From: an uncultured Lachnospiraceae bacterium
GTDB taxonomy: Bacteria > Bacillota > Clostridia > Lachnospirales > Lachnospiraceae
DNA length: 64,000 nt
NCBI GenBank assembly: GCA_910585635.1
Contig: CAJUFE010000019.1
Coordinates: 14,602-78,601, forward strand
Direction: 5' to 3'
The position numbers and the translations under genes were made by a program. Positions 42,593 to 51,720 of this stretch are shown here, in pieces (position 1 is the stretch's first letter; each line of letters opens with the position of its first letter). Under the pieces are notes generated by a model, which was not told the DNA's origin, did not search any database, and saw nothing but the letters and a program-made list of their open reading frames with translations.

Positions 42593-43432
42593 TCATCCCT
42601 CCACATCCACCCAGATCTCCGCAGTCGCATGGGTAGGCTTCCTCTTCTCCACCGGCGGCAGCGTCCTATAGTCCCCATAGACCCAGGTCAGCACATGGTC
42701 CCAGCCCTTGGGGCACATAAAATGCTCCCCCTCAAAGGGCAGCTCCACCGTCTCCACGCTCCAGTCCCGCTCCAGAGTGACATAGAGATAGTCCGGCTGA
42801 TAATTGCTGTAATACAGACGTGCCGTCTTTTTCTTCCGGTCCTTCTTCGCCAGCACATCCTGCAGCTTGACGAGCCAGCTTAAGGGGATCAGCCTTCCCA
42901 CGCCTGCCATGGCCGCCACCATGATCCGGGTCAAGGGAGCGTATTTCTTATAGTCCAGCCGATAGCGGTGCCCCATGGCCAGCCCGTAGATCCCGGCCTG
43001 GAGAGCCTTTGCCACCGCAGCCCTGGCCCTTCCATCCGGCAGGGCATCCAGGACGAACAGATCCACGCTCAGCTTATCCAGCTTCCCGTCATAAAAGGCC
43101 GTCTCGGCGCTCTCCTCATGGATCTGGCTGTTCTTATAGATGATCTTGGGGGTAAAGTCATAGAAGCCTTTCCCTCCGTGGAGCTGTCCCGGCATGACCA
43201 GCTCCATGGTCTTTGGCAGCTCTCTGGGAGCCACCTTTAAGAACCCGTCAAAGCTGGCCCTGGTCATCGCCACATCGGCGTCATCGTCCCAGGGGATGAA
43301 GCCCTGGTGGCGCACCGCGCCGATCAAGGTGCCAGAGTCCAGCAGATATCTAAGCTTATATTTCCTGCAGATCCGGTCGATCTCCTTTAAGATCGCCAGC
43401 TCTGCCTGGTGGACCTTTGTCAGATCATACAT
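42593..43432 (-). CDS. LicD family phosphotransferase
   Basis: LicD enzymes transfer phosphocholine or other phospho-groups onto surface glycans. Nucleotidyltransferase-like motif DSGTLIGAVRHQGFIPWDDD at about residues 31-50, then the VDLFVLDALPDG stretch. 279 residues, probably cytoplasmic face. It follows rfbH by 56 bp. No choline uptake/activation genes (licABC) are in the operon, though a BCCT transporter lies nearby outside it. Confidence 0.88.
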   Translation of the reverse strand: MYDLTKVHQAELAILKEIDRICRKYKLRYLLDSGTLIGAVRHQGFIPWDDDADVAMTRASFDGFLKVAPRELPKTMELVMPGQLHGGKGFYDFTPKIIYKNSQIHEESAETAFYDGKLDKLSVDLFVLDALPDGRARAAVAKALQAGIYGLAMGHRYRLDYKKYAPLTRIMVAAMAGVGRLIPLSWLVKLQDVLAKKDRKKKTARLYYSNYQPDYLYVTLERDWSVETVELPFEGEHFMCPKGWDHVLTWVYGDYRTLPPVEKRKPTHATAEIWVDVEG

Positions 43433-43488
43433 CCTATATCGCCCCTCTATCCTCTTTTTGCAGGTGATCGTTCAGATACCCTGGACCG

Positions 43489-44829
43489 TCACATCCTAAT
43501 CCCTTCTCGGATCGCTCCCGCCATATAGTCGATCATCGCATCGGTCATCCCCGGGTACAGACCTACCCAGAAGGTATCCCGCATGATCCGGTCTGTCACC
43601 GCCAGATCCCCCACGATCCGGTAGCCCGCCCCGGAAGCCTTAAGCTGATCGAAGCAGGGATGCTTCGTCAAGTTCCCGGCAAAGAGCATCCGGGTCTGCA
43701 CCCCCTTCTCCTCGATAAAGCGGACGAGCCGTCCCCGGTCCACCCCCTCCCGGCAGGTGATCAAAAAGCCGAACCAGCTGGGCGCGGAGCCCGGGCAGGC
43801 CTCTGGCAGGATCAGCTTGTCTTCTGTCCCGGAAAGAGCCGCCCGCAGACGGTCATAGTTATGGCGGCGGCGCTCCACAAAGCCGGGGAATTTCTCCAGC
43901 TGGGCGCAGCCGATGGCCGCCTGCATATCCGTAGCCTTCAGATTATAGCCAAAATGGGAATAGACATATTTATGGTCGTAGCCTAAGGGCAGCTGGCCGT
44001 ACTGCCGGTCGAACCGGTGGCCGCAGCGGCCATCCACGCCGGGCGGGCAGGAGCAGTCCCGCCCCCAGTCCCTGAAGGAACGGATGATCTTATCCAGCAG
44101 CGGATCGTCCGTGTACACCGCGCCGCCTTCGCCCATGGTCATATGATGGGGCGGGTAAAAGCTGGAGGTGCCGATATCCCCCACCGTCCCGGTGAGATGC
44201 TCCTCCCCGCGGAAGGTATACCGGCTCCCCAGAGCGTCACAGTTATCCTCCACCAGCCAGAGCCCGTGGGCATCACAGAAGTCCTTCACAGCCGCCAGGT
44301 CAAAGGGATTGCCCAGAGTGTGGGCCAGCATCACGGCCTTGGTCCTGGGCGACAGGGCCGCCTCAAGCTGTTCTACGTCGATATTATACTGGGGGATGGT
44401 CACATCCACAAAGACCGGCACCGCCCCGTACTGTACGCAGGGCGCTACCGTGGTGGGAAAGCCTGCGGCCACGGTGATGACCTCGTCGCCCCGCCTGATC
44501 TGCCGCTCCTTTAAAAGGGGGGAGGTCAGGGCCATGAAGGCCAGCAGGTTCGCCGATGAGCCGGAATTGACCAGCGCCGCAAAACGGATGCCCAGGTACT
44601 GGGCCAGCTCCTTTTCAAACTGTCTTGTGTACCGGCCGGAGGTGAGCCAGAACTCCAGGGCGGAATCCACCAGGGCTACCATCTCCCGGTGGTCATAGAC
44701 CCGGGAAGCATAGGGGATCTTCTGTCCCTCTTTAAAGGGCTCCTTTTTCTCATGAAACCTCCTGCAGTACGCCGCCACCGCGTCTAAGATCTCCTGGCGG
44801 GCCTGTTCTTCTTCTCTTTCTCCAAACAT
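43489..44829 (-). CDS. rfbH: CDP-4-keto-6-deoxy-glucose 3-dehydrase (E1, RfbH/DdhC)
   Basis: PMP- and [2Fe-2S]-dependent dehydrase removing O-3 from CDP-6-deoxy-4-keto-glucose. Aminotransferase fold, 446 residues, with the two tell-tale changes of E1: the PLP lysine replaced by His in SFYPPHHMTMGEGGA, and Fe-S cysteines in RDCSCPPGVDGRCGHRF. It lies directly after rfbG. The E1 reaction needs a ferredoxin-like reductase (E3, DdhD), which is not in the window. Confidence 0.94.
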   Translation of the reverse strand: MFGEREEEQARQEILDAVAAYCRRFHEKKEPFKEGQKIPYASRVYDHREMVALVDSALEFWLTSGRYTRQFEKELAQYLGIRFAALVNSGSSANLLAFMALTSPLLKERQIRRGDEVITVAAGFPTTVAPCVQYGAVPVFVDVTIPQYNIDVEQLEAALSPRTKAVMLAHTLGNPFDLAAVKDFCDAHGLWLVEDNCDALGSRYTFRGEEHLTGTVGDIGTSSFYPPHHMTMGEGGAVYTDDPLLDKIIRSFRDWGRDCSCPPGVDGRCGHRFDRQYGQLPLGYDHKYVYSHFGYNLKATDMQAAIGCAQLEKFPGFVERRRHNYDRLRAALSGTEDKLILPEACPGSAPSWFGFLITCREGVDRGRLVRFIEEKGVQTRMLFAGNLTKHPCFDQLKASGAGYRIVGDLAVTDRIMRDTFWVGLYPGMTDAMIDYMAGAIREGIRM

Positions 44830-44871
44830 AAGATCTAGGTCTCCTTCCTCTTCTCCATATCTACGACCGGT

Positions 44872-45936
44872 CTATCCCAGATAGTCTAAGATCTGTCCGT
44901 CGGTCACCGTCAGCATGTCCTCTCCCTCCAGGTAGGCCTTGGTCCACGTCACCGTCCTTTCCACGGCATCCTCCACATGGTATCTGGGCCTCCAGCCAAG
45001 GACGCTTTTGATCCGGGAGCAGTCCAGCTTCAAAAAGCTGGCTTCATGGGGGCCGCCGTCATACTGGTCCACCCACCTCATCCCCTCGCCCCAGCTCCTG
45101 CAGAAAAGCTCGGTGAGCTCTCCTGTGGTCACGCAGTCGCAGTCATCCGGCCCCACATTATAGTAACCACTCATCCCTGGGTCCTCCAGCTGGGCCATGG
45201 CGATGGTCAGATATGCGACCAGCGGCTCCAGCACATGCTGGTAAGGCCGGATCGAATGGGGGTTCCGGACCAGGATCGCCTCTTTTTTCAGCGCGGCCCG
45301 TATGCAGTCCGGGACGATCCGGTCACGGGCGAAATCCCCGCCGCCGATCACATTGCCCGCCCTGGCCGTGGATACCCGGCAGCGTCCGTCCTGAAAAAAA
45401 GACCGCTGATAGCTGTGGGTCACCAGCTCTGAGCAGGATTTGCTGTTGGAATAGGGGTCGTAGCCGTCCAGGGGGTCGCACTCCCGATAGCCGTATTCCC
45501 ATTCCCTGTTTTCGTAGACCTTATCGGTGGTCACATTTAAAAAGGACTCCACACTGGCTGTCCGGCGGACACACTCCAGTACGTTCACCGTCCCCATCAC
45601 ATTGGTCCCATAGGTGTGCACCGGGTCTTTATAGGACTCCCGGACGATGGGCTGGGCCGCCAGGTGGAAGACGATCTGGGGCTGCACCCGCGCAAAGACA
45701 GCCTCCATGGCTTTAAGATCTTGCACATCCCCTTCCACCGAGTCCATCCGCGCCCCCTGCCCCAGGGCATTGAACAGGCTGGGACTGGTGGGCGGCTTTA
45801 AGGCGAAGCCTGTGACCCTTGCCCCTGCCAGGCTTAAGATCCGGCACAGCCAGGTCCCCTTGAACCCTGTATGCCCGGTGACCAGCACCGATCGACCATC
45901 GTACGCTCGCTTCAGTTCTCTAAGAGTGATCTCCAC
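44872..45936 (-). CDS. rfbG: CDP-glucose 4,6-dehydratase
   Basis: NAD-dependent SDR enzyme making CDP-4-keto-6-deoxyglucose. Rossmann motif VTGHTGFKGTWL and catalytic YSNSK in YDPYSNSKSCSEL. 354 residues from a GTG at 45936, chosen because AAAGGAG lies 8-9 nt upstream and it clears the rfbF stop by 14 bp; an upstream ATG would overlap rfbF. Acts between rfbF and rfbH. Confidence 0.95.
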   Translation of the reverse strand: MEITLRELKRAYDGRSVLVTGHTGFKGTWLCRILSLAGARVTGFALKPPTSPSLFNALGQGARMDSVEGDVQDLKAMEAVFARVQPQIVFHLAAQPIVRESYKDPVHTYGTNVMGTVNVLECVRRTASVESFLNVTTDKVYENREWEYGYRECDPLDGYDPYSNSKSCSELVTHSYQRSFFQDGRCRVSTARAGNVIGGGDFARDRIVPDCIRAALKKEAILVRNPHSIRPYQHVLEPLVAYLTIAMAQLEDPGMSGYYNVGPDDCDCVTTGELTELFCRSWGEGMRWVDQYDGGPHEASFLKLDCSRIKSVLGWRPRYHVEDAVERTVTWTKAYLEGEDMLTVTDGQILDYLG

Positions 45937-45950
45937 TGTCCTGCTCTCCT

Positions 45951-46721
45951 TTACCAGATCTTCCAGGGCGCGCGGCCCTCCTGCCACAGCGCCTCCAGTT
46001 GCAGCTTATCCCGCTGGGTGTCCATACATTTCCAGAAACCGCGGTGCTGATAGGCCATCAGCTGTTCATCCTTCGCCAGGCGCTCCAGGGGCTCCTTCTC
46101 AAATACGGTCCCATCCCCCTGGATATAGTCGAAGACCCGGGGGCTCATCACCATGAAACCGCCGTTGATCCAGGCGCCGTCGCTGTCGTTCTTCTCCCTG
46201 AAGGACTGGATCTGGCCGCCCTGCCGGATATCCAGGACGCCGAACCGCTGCCCTACATTGACCGCCATGATGGTAGCGATCTTCCCGTGAGCCTGGTGGA
46301 AGGCCGCCAGCGCCTTCAGATCCACATCGGAAAGGCCGTCCCCGTAGGTCAGCATGAAGGGCTCGTCGCCGATAAAGGGCTGGATACGTTTGATCCGGCC
46401 TCCGGTCATGGTGTTCAGCCCCGTATCCACCAAGGTCACCTTCCAGGGCTCCGCGTAATTGTTATGGACCTCCATCTTATTCGCCGCCAGATCAAAGGTC
46501 ACATCGGAGGTGTGGAGAAAGTAATCGGCAAAAAACTCTTTGACCACATATTGCTTATAGCCCAGGCAGATGACAAACTCGCAAAAACCGAACTGGGAAT
46601 AGTATTTCATGATATGCCAGAGGATCGGCTTCTCCCCGATCTCGATCATGGGCTTGGGCTTTAAATGGCTCTCCTCGCTGATCCTGGTGCCAAAGCCCCC
46701 TGCTAACAGTACTACTTTCAT
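45951..46721 (-). CDS. rfbF: Glucose-1-phosphate cytidylyltransferase
   Basis: Makes CDP-glucose, the entry to CDP-dideoxyhexoses. Nucleotidyltransferase motif LAGGFGTRISEESHLKPKPM and the family-specific MLTYGDGLSDVD and INGGFMVMSPRVFDYI. 256 residues, strong AAGGAGG RBS. First of the contiguous rfbF-rfbG-rfbH trio. Confidence 0.96.
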   Translation of the reverse strand: MKVVLLAGGFGTRISEESHLKPKPMIEIGEKPILWHIMKYYSQFGFCEFVICLGYKQYVVKEFFADYFLHTSDVTFDLAANKMEVHNNYAEPWKVTLVDTGLNTMTGGRIKRIQPFIGDEPFMLTYGDGLSDVDLKALAAFHQAHGKIATIMAVNVGQRFGVLDIRQGGQIQSFREKNDSDGAWINGGFMVMSPRVFDYIQGDGTVFEKEPLERLAKDEQLMAYQHRGFWKCMDTQRDKLQLEALWQEGRAPWKIW

Positions 46722-46736
46722 ACATCCTCCTTTTGC

Positions 46737-48194
46737 TCAACGTTCTCGATAGACATTCCACTGCTGCTCCTTCAGGATGCTCAAGGCCTGCCGGATCTTC
46801 TCCGCCCCGTGGTCATATTGGAACAGCCGGACCAGCTCCTCATCCTCGATCTCCTCGTATCGGAGGGCCGCAGCCTGTAAGTCCTTTGCATACCACTTTC
46901 GATAGGGCGCCTTTTCCAGCTCCTCACAGGTGGTATACACATTCCCCATCAGGAGTACAGCCGCTAAAAGGAGGGCCATGGTCTTTTCCGCGAACATCCC
47001 GGCCCGCTCCCTCTTTTTCTGCCCAAAGACCAGCCCCACGGTCAGGATGATCCCGATGACCCCCACCTGGTACTGGAGGGCATAGCGGGAGCTCATCCCG
47101 TAGCTGCTCCGCTCAAAGACCCACCTGGCGGCCAGCACTAACAGGTGGTTCAGCCCCCCGCCAAAAAGGAGCATCAGCGGGAAGATCGTGGTCTTATAGA
47201 GCTTCCCTCTGACCTGCAGCCACAGCGCCAGGACATAGCCGGCCAGCACCAAAAGGCCGGCCAGATAGCAGAGGAGCATGCCCTTACCCAAGTCCGCCAA
47301 AAGCTCCATCATCACCTCTTCGCCCATGACCATGGAGGCAAAGCCCTTCAGCAGGAACTTGGGGAAAAGCATCGGATCGTCCTGGAAGACCTGGGAAAAG
47401 CTGCGGCCTGTCCCCATCGGGTCGGCAGGGTCGGCGATCACGCAGCTGCTGCTGAGCAGATATAGGCCTAAGGGGAGCAGCACATGGAGGCTGTAGAGCA
47501 GGTGGCGCATATCCGGCCTCTTTTTGTCTGCCCAGTCCAGGATAAAGCAGGAGCCGTAGGTGAGGAGCAGCACCGCCGAATAGGAGCCGCAGTAGGGTCC
47601 GGCCATCCCCAGGGTGATCAGCCAGGGCAGGACCTGCAGCCAGATCCTGTCCTTTTTATCCTGTGCTCTGGCAGCCATCTCGTCCGCGGTCTTTACAGCC
47701 TTTGCCCTCCCCGCCATCTGCCGCGCCCACACCCGGTCCCAGAGCCTGTAATGATAGTAGAACCCGGCGAAGGCCAGGAAATGGCACCAGCCGGTCCCGT
47801 TGGTCAGCATCTCCCATTTGTTCAGGCTGAAGAAGAACACCATCATAAAAAGGTACCAGCCCAGCCCCAGCTTTCGTTCCCGGCAATAGGTGGTCAGGAG
47901 GATGGCCGCCACGCCGTGGCATGCTGCACCCAGGAGCATCTCAAAGGTGATGGAATAGCCGAAGAACGTGACATTGATGATCCGCTCCAGGAAATTCACC
48001 GGGATCCGGGTCAGGATATCCGCCACAAAAAATGTTTTCGGATCCCACACGTCCGGCAGATAGCTGTTCACCAGCCGGATGTAGTCCGAATAGACCACAT
48101 CCTCTGACGCGGCCAGGATATAGCCCATGCAGAAGATCGTCCCCAACAGCGGGATCAGGTAGAGCAGACGACTTTTGTCCCTCTTCTTTTCCAT
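46737..48194 (-). CDS. Polytopic membrane protein of the glycan operon
   Basis: Not recognised with confidence. 485 residues with about ten hydrophobic segments and an early acidic loop after the first helix (AASEDVVYSDYIRLV), a position where GT-C transferases and Wzy-like proteins carry functional residues. A charged Ala/Lys/Asp-rich insert is present at about 165-185. RBS AGGAGG precedes the ATG at 48194. It lies between a GT2 gene and rfbF; transferase or polymerase are both possible. Confidence 0.75.
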   Translation of the reverse strand: MEKKRDKSRLLYLIPLLGTIFCMGYILAASEDVVYSDYIRLVNSYLPDVWDPKTFFVADILTRIPVNFLERIINVTFFGYSITFEMLLGAACHGVAAILLTTYCRERKLGLGWYLFMMVFFFSLNKWEMLTNGTGWCHFLAFAGFYYHYRLWDRVWARQMAGRAKAVKTADEMAARAQDKKDRIWLQVLPWLITLGMAGPYCGSYSAVLLLTYGSCFILDWADKKRPDMRHLLYSLHVLLPLGLYLLSSSCVIADPADPMGTGRSFSQVFQDDPMLFPKFLLKGFASMVMGEEVMMELLADLGKGMLLCYLAGLLVLAGYVLALWLQVRGKLYKTTIFPLMLLFGGGLNHLLVLAARWVFERSSYGMSSRYALQYQVGVIGIILTVGLVFGQKKRERAGMFAEKTMALLLAAVLLMGNVYTTCEELEKAPYRKWYAKDLQAAALRYEEIEDEELVRLFQYDHGAEKIRQALSILKEQQWNVYRER

Positions 48195-48255
48195 AGATAG
48201 CCTCCTGTTCCTGTCTGCGCCCTCCAAGGGCGGATCGCACAGCACCTCGGCCCGC

Positions 48256-49059
48256 CTATCCTACATCATAGGACGCATAGGCCTTCTGATAAAACCGCAT
48301 CAAAAACGCTACCACCGGCTCTGGCCACAGCCGTCTGAACACCTGCAGCTCCTCCCGGGACCGTACATGGTCCTTCATACAGGCGTTGGTGGCCGCATCC
48401 TTGTGGAGCCGGTGGAACATCAAGGGCTTTTCCACGCAGATAAAGCGCCCCGGCTCCTCTGCCATATCGATCAGATGGTCCCAGTCCAGGGCGAACCGGA
48501 AGTCCGAGCGGAAAAAGGGCTGTCCGGCCTGCTCTCTCGCCTCCTGCTTCCGGTAGGTGCAGGCCGGACAGCAGATCGGGTTCCCGAACCGCAGAGCCGC
48601 CTTTTTCACGAAGGTAAGGTGGGCCAGGCCATGGGCCTTAAGGGGCAGCCGCAGCAGCTTTTTCACCAGCCACAGCCGTTCCCCCGGCACCAGCTGATGC
48701 TCCCGGACCGTCATATGATCGGTGGTGAACAAGCTCATATCCGGATACCGGCGCGCATAGGCGGCCAGGGTCTTTACATAATCCCGTCCGTACAGATCGT
48801 CCTGGTGGGCGATCGTGACGAAGTCTGACTCGGCCATCTGGTAAGCAAAGTTCCAGTCCTCCCGGATCTTGCTCTCCCCCTCCCGGACATAGAGGGGGAT
48901 CGCGTATCTCTCAGCCAGCCTCTCTATATAGAGACTGGGCGTGGAGGTGCAGAGGATCGTTCTGGTGGGGAGACTCTGCCCGGTCACCGAGCGGAGGCAG
49001 GCCTCCAGATAGGGCGAATCTTTGTACGCGCAGACCGCGAACGTGTGGAATGCTTTCAT
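48256..49059 (-). CDS. GT2 family glycosyltransferase
   Basis: Short GT-A enzyme (267 residues) with TFAVCAYKDSPYLEACLRSV at the N-terminus and FVTIAHQDDLYGRDYV supplying the acidic DXD-like metal site. No membrane helix. It belongs to the glycan assembly set; donor unknown. Start at 49059 follows GGGAG at long spacing. Confidence 0.88.
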   Translation of the reverse strand: MKAFHTFAVCAYKDSPYLEACLRSVTGQSLPTRTILCTSTPSLYIERLAERYAIPLYVREGESKIREDWNFAYQMAESDFVTIAHQDDLYGRDYVKTLAAYARRYPDMSLFTTDHMTVREHQLVPGERLWLVKKLLRLPLKAHGLAHLTFVKKAALRFGNPICCPACTYRKQEAREQAGQPFFRSDFRFALDWDHLIDMAEEPGRFICVEKPLMFHRLHKDAATNACMKDHVRSREELQVFRRLWPEPVVAFLMRFYQKAYASYDVG

Positions 49060-49149
49060 AGGACAACGCTCCCTTCCAGACCGGTCTGGCGGTCTTTTGC
49101 AGGATAAGCAGATCTTTCGGGAACAAAGCTTTCGTGGCCGCTCACAGCA

Positions 49150-49785
49150 TCAGAAGAAGCGGTCTTCCAGCATCAGACAGAGGGTATGGTAGATGGGGAG
49201 ATGGAGCTCCTGGATCTTGTAGGTCTCTTGCTCCGGGACTATGATCGCCACATCCGCAGCCTTTCCCAGCTCTCCGCCGTCCCTGCCGGTCAGGCCGATC
49301 GTCTTCATCCCTTTCGCCTTGGCCACGGCCAGCGCGTACAGGATATTTTTTGCATTGCCGGAGGTGGAGATCCCCAGGAACACATCCCCTGCCTTCCCGT
49401 AGCCATAGACCTGCTGGGCCAATACCAGAAGGCCGTCCACATCGTTTAAGTAGGCGCTGGACAAGGCCGGATGCCCGGTCAGCGCGATCGCCGCGAGCCC
49501 TCCCTGGAGCTTTGCCGCCAGCTCTCCTCCCCGCTCTGGATCCGCGGCCAAAAGCGCCTCCTCGAAGGCCGGAGGGACAGGCCGCGCCTTACAGAAGCCC
49601 TTCATCAGCTCACCTACGATGTGCTCGCTGTCCGCACAGCTGCCGCCGTTCCCGGCTGCCAGGAGCTTGCCGCCGCCTGCATAGCACGCTTCTAAAACGT
49701 GGTACGCCTCTTTGATCGCCCCCGCGATGGGGACAAGGACCGGATACCGCCCGGTCAGCTCCTGGATACGCTCTGTTCCTTCCAT
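49150..49785 (-). CDS. gmhA: Sedoheptulose-7-phosphate isomerase
   Basis: SIS-domain enzyme making D-glycero-D-manno-heptose 7-phosphate. GmhA motif AAGNGGSCADSEHIVGELMKGF and GISTSGNAKNIL. About 211 residues from the ATG at 49785 (AGGAAGG upstream); a longer ATG-started frame would overlap gmhB and is rejected. Fourth gene of the hddC-hddA-gmhB-gmhA heptose set, after a 158-bp gap that holds nothing I recognise. Confidence 0.93.
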   Translation of the reverse strand: MEGTERIQELTGRYPVLVPIAGAIKEAYHVLEACYAGGGKLLAAGNGGSCADSEHIVGELMKGFCKARPVPPAFEEALLAADPERGGELAAKLQGGLAAIALTGHPALSSAYLNDVDGLLVLAQQVYGYGKAGDVFLGISTSGNAKNILYALAVAKAKGMKTIGLTGRDGGELGKAADVAIIVPEQETYKIQELHLPIYHTLCLMLEDRFF

Positions 49786-49943
49786 AATGAAACCTTCCTT
49801 TCTCCTGCTGATCCTCCATACTCCAGACAGCCAAGGCACCACCCTACATGGAGGCCTGGCGGATGTTCTTGCATACCTGGCTATACGCCGCCAGTCCGGC
49901 AGCGGACGCACCGTCACACATGCCGGTCCACCGGTCACGGCTC

Positions 49944-50657
49944 TCAACTGTGGGCGCTCTCCTCTTCCAGGCCTTCCTGCCGCAAGGTCCACAGCGCCAC
50001 GTCGTACAGGGTATCGCCAAAGTATCCCATGGGCAGCTCCTGCCTGTTTTCGGGATGGTCCCTTAAGTACTCCTCCAAAAGCGCTTTCCCGTAGCCGGTC
50101 CCCACCAGGGCCGTCTGCACCCCAAACCTCTCGCCGGCCTGGATATCCAGCCATTTATCCCCCACCATATAGGAATGGGCCTTATCTACCGGGCCATCCT
50201 GCCGGGCCGCCTCGAACATCCCGGTGTCAGGCTTGCGGCAATGGCACCGGACCTTATAGGCTCCGATCCCGTGCTCCGGGTGGTGGGGACAGTAATAGTA
50301 TCCGTCGATATGGGCCCCCTCCTCCGCTAAGAGCTGATCCATATATCGGTGGAGGGCCTCCACATCCTGTTCGGTGTAATAGCCTCTGGCCACGCCTGCC
50401 TGGTTGGTGACCACCACCACCCGAAAGCCCCGCTCATTCCAGAGGCGGATCGCCTCTGCCGCCCGGGAAAGGAGCCTTAGGTCCTCCCTGCGGTGCAGAT
50501 AATGGACCTCCTCATTGATCGTCCCGTCCCGGTCCAGGAAGACCGTGGCGCCGGGCGCAGCCCGCAGCCCGCCGGACACCCTGTGCCTGTCGTCCGTCGC
50601 TGTGTCGGCCAGATCTGGCCCAAGATGGTCCCGCCCTGTAGTCTTTGCCTCATACAT
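49944..50657 (-). CDS. gmhB: D-glycero-D-manno-heptose 1,7-bisphosphate 7-phosphatase
   Basis: HAD phosphatase removing the 7-phosphate from heptose bisphosphate. Nucleophile motif FLDRDGTINEEVHYL, VTNQAGVARG, the zinc-binding CPHHPEHG ... CHCRKP, and SYMVGDKWLDIQAG. 237 residues including an N-terminal extension of about 35. The ATG overlaps the hddA stop by 8 bp, a sign of coupling. Confidence 0.93.
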   Translation of the reverse strand: MYEAKTTGRDHLGPDLADTATDDRHRVSGGLRAAPGATVFLDRDGTINEEVHYLHRREDLRLLSRAAEAIRLWNERGFRVVVVTNQAGVARGYYTEQDVEALHRYMDQLLAEEGAHIDGYYYCPHHPEHGIGAYKVRCHCRKPDTGMFEAARQDGPVDKAHSYMVGDKWLDIQAGERFGVQTALVGTGYGKALLEEYLRDHPENRQELPMGYFGDTLYDVALWTLRQEGLEEESAHS

Positions 50658-51720
50658 GGAAGATATACTCCTTATCCGGCATCTGCACCTTCACCTGCTC
50701 ATAGCCCCAGCGGCCCTCGTCCACGACCCAGCTCTGAGCGCCCCGCAGCTCGAAGTTCCAGTCGGTCAGCTGGCCCCCGGCTGCCTCCAGCCGTTCTGCC
50801 ACCTTGTGGCGGACATTGTAGGGACAGTACACCAAGAGATAGCCGCCGCCGCCGGCTCCCAAAAGCTTCCCGCCCAGAGCGCCGGCTTTTTTCGCCTCCT
50901 CATACAGCTGGTCCACCTGGGGATTGGTGATCTTGCTGCTCATCCGCTTCTTGCTCTCCCAGCCATAGTCTAAGAGCTTTCCGAAGGTGTTCAAGTTCCC
51001 TTTTAACAGCTCATCCTTCATGGCATAGGCCAGGGCCTTCACCTCGCACATGGCCGCAAAGCCGTCCTTTTTCTCGTAGTTTTTCACCTGGTCCTTGATG
51101 ATATTAGCGGAGACATGGACGTTGCCTGTGTAGCAGAGCAGCAGGTTATACTGGAGCTCGTGGAGGATCTCCTTCTTGATCCGGAGGGGGTTCACCACCA
51201 CATCGTTGCGCCCATGGAATTCGATAAAATTAAAGCCGCCGAAGGTGGCCGCATACTGATCCTGGTATCCGCCCGCGATCTGTAAGTCCTCCCGCTCTAC
51301 CTGGAAGGCCAGATCTGCCAACCGGTAGCCGTCCATCATGATCCCCTTCCAGCGGGCCATGGCGATCAGCATGGCCACCATCACCGTGGAGGAGGTCCCC
51401 AGCCCGGAGCCTGGCGGGGCGTCGCATTGGAGATAGACCTCGCAGCCCGCCTTGATCTCCATCGCCTTTAAGGCCGCCTTCACCAGATCCAGCTTCCCGT
51501 CGTACACATAATTTTCATGGGTGTTGTATTTGACGGTCATATCAAAATCCAGGGAATGGACCACTATCTGGTCGTCTGTTCTTGGCACGATCGAGCAATA
51601 GGCATATTTATTGATCGTGCTCCCTAAGATCGCCCCGCCCTGCTCCACGCAGAAGGGGGCCACATCGGTCCCGCCGCCGCCGAAGCTGACGCGCAGGGGC
51701 GCCCGGCCTCTGATCACCAT
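50650..51720 (-). CDS. hddA: D-glycero-alpha-D-manno-heptose 7-phosphate kinase
   Basis: GHMP-family kinase producing D-glycero-alpha-D-manno-heptose 1,7-bisphosphate. RAPLRVSFGGGGTDVAPF at the N-terminus, ATP loop PPGSGLGTSSTVMVA and C-terminal LGAGGGGYLLVY. 356 residues from the ATG at 51720 (AAAGGAGGGG upstream). It overlaps hddC by 7 bp. The alpha-specific HddA/HddC pair implies a GDP-, not ADP-, activated heptose. Confidence 0.93.
   Translation of the reverse strand: MVIRGRAPLRVSFGGGGTDVAPFCVEQGGAILGSTINKYAYCSIVPRTDDQIVVHSLDFDMTVKYNTHENYVYDGKLDLVKAALKAMEIKAGCEVYLQCDAPPGSGLGTSSTVMVAMLIAMARWKGIMMDGYRLADLAFQVEREDLQIAGGYQDQYAATFGGFNFIEFHGRNDVVVNPLRIKKEILHELQYNLLLCYTGNVHVSANIIKDQVKNYEKKDGFAAMCEVKALAYAMKDELLKGNLNTFGKLLDYGWESKKRMSSKITNPQVDQLYEEAKKAGALGGKLLGAGGGGYLLVYCPYNVRHKVAERLEAAGGQLTDWNFELRGAQSWVVDEGRWGYEQVKVQMPDKEYIFHV

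Noticed and set aside
49786..50154. N-terminal extension of gmhA to 50154
   Set aside because: It would overlap gmhB by about 210 bp, is Arg/Gly/Pro-rich and lacks GmhA homology; the ATG at 49785 has a good RBS.
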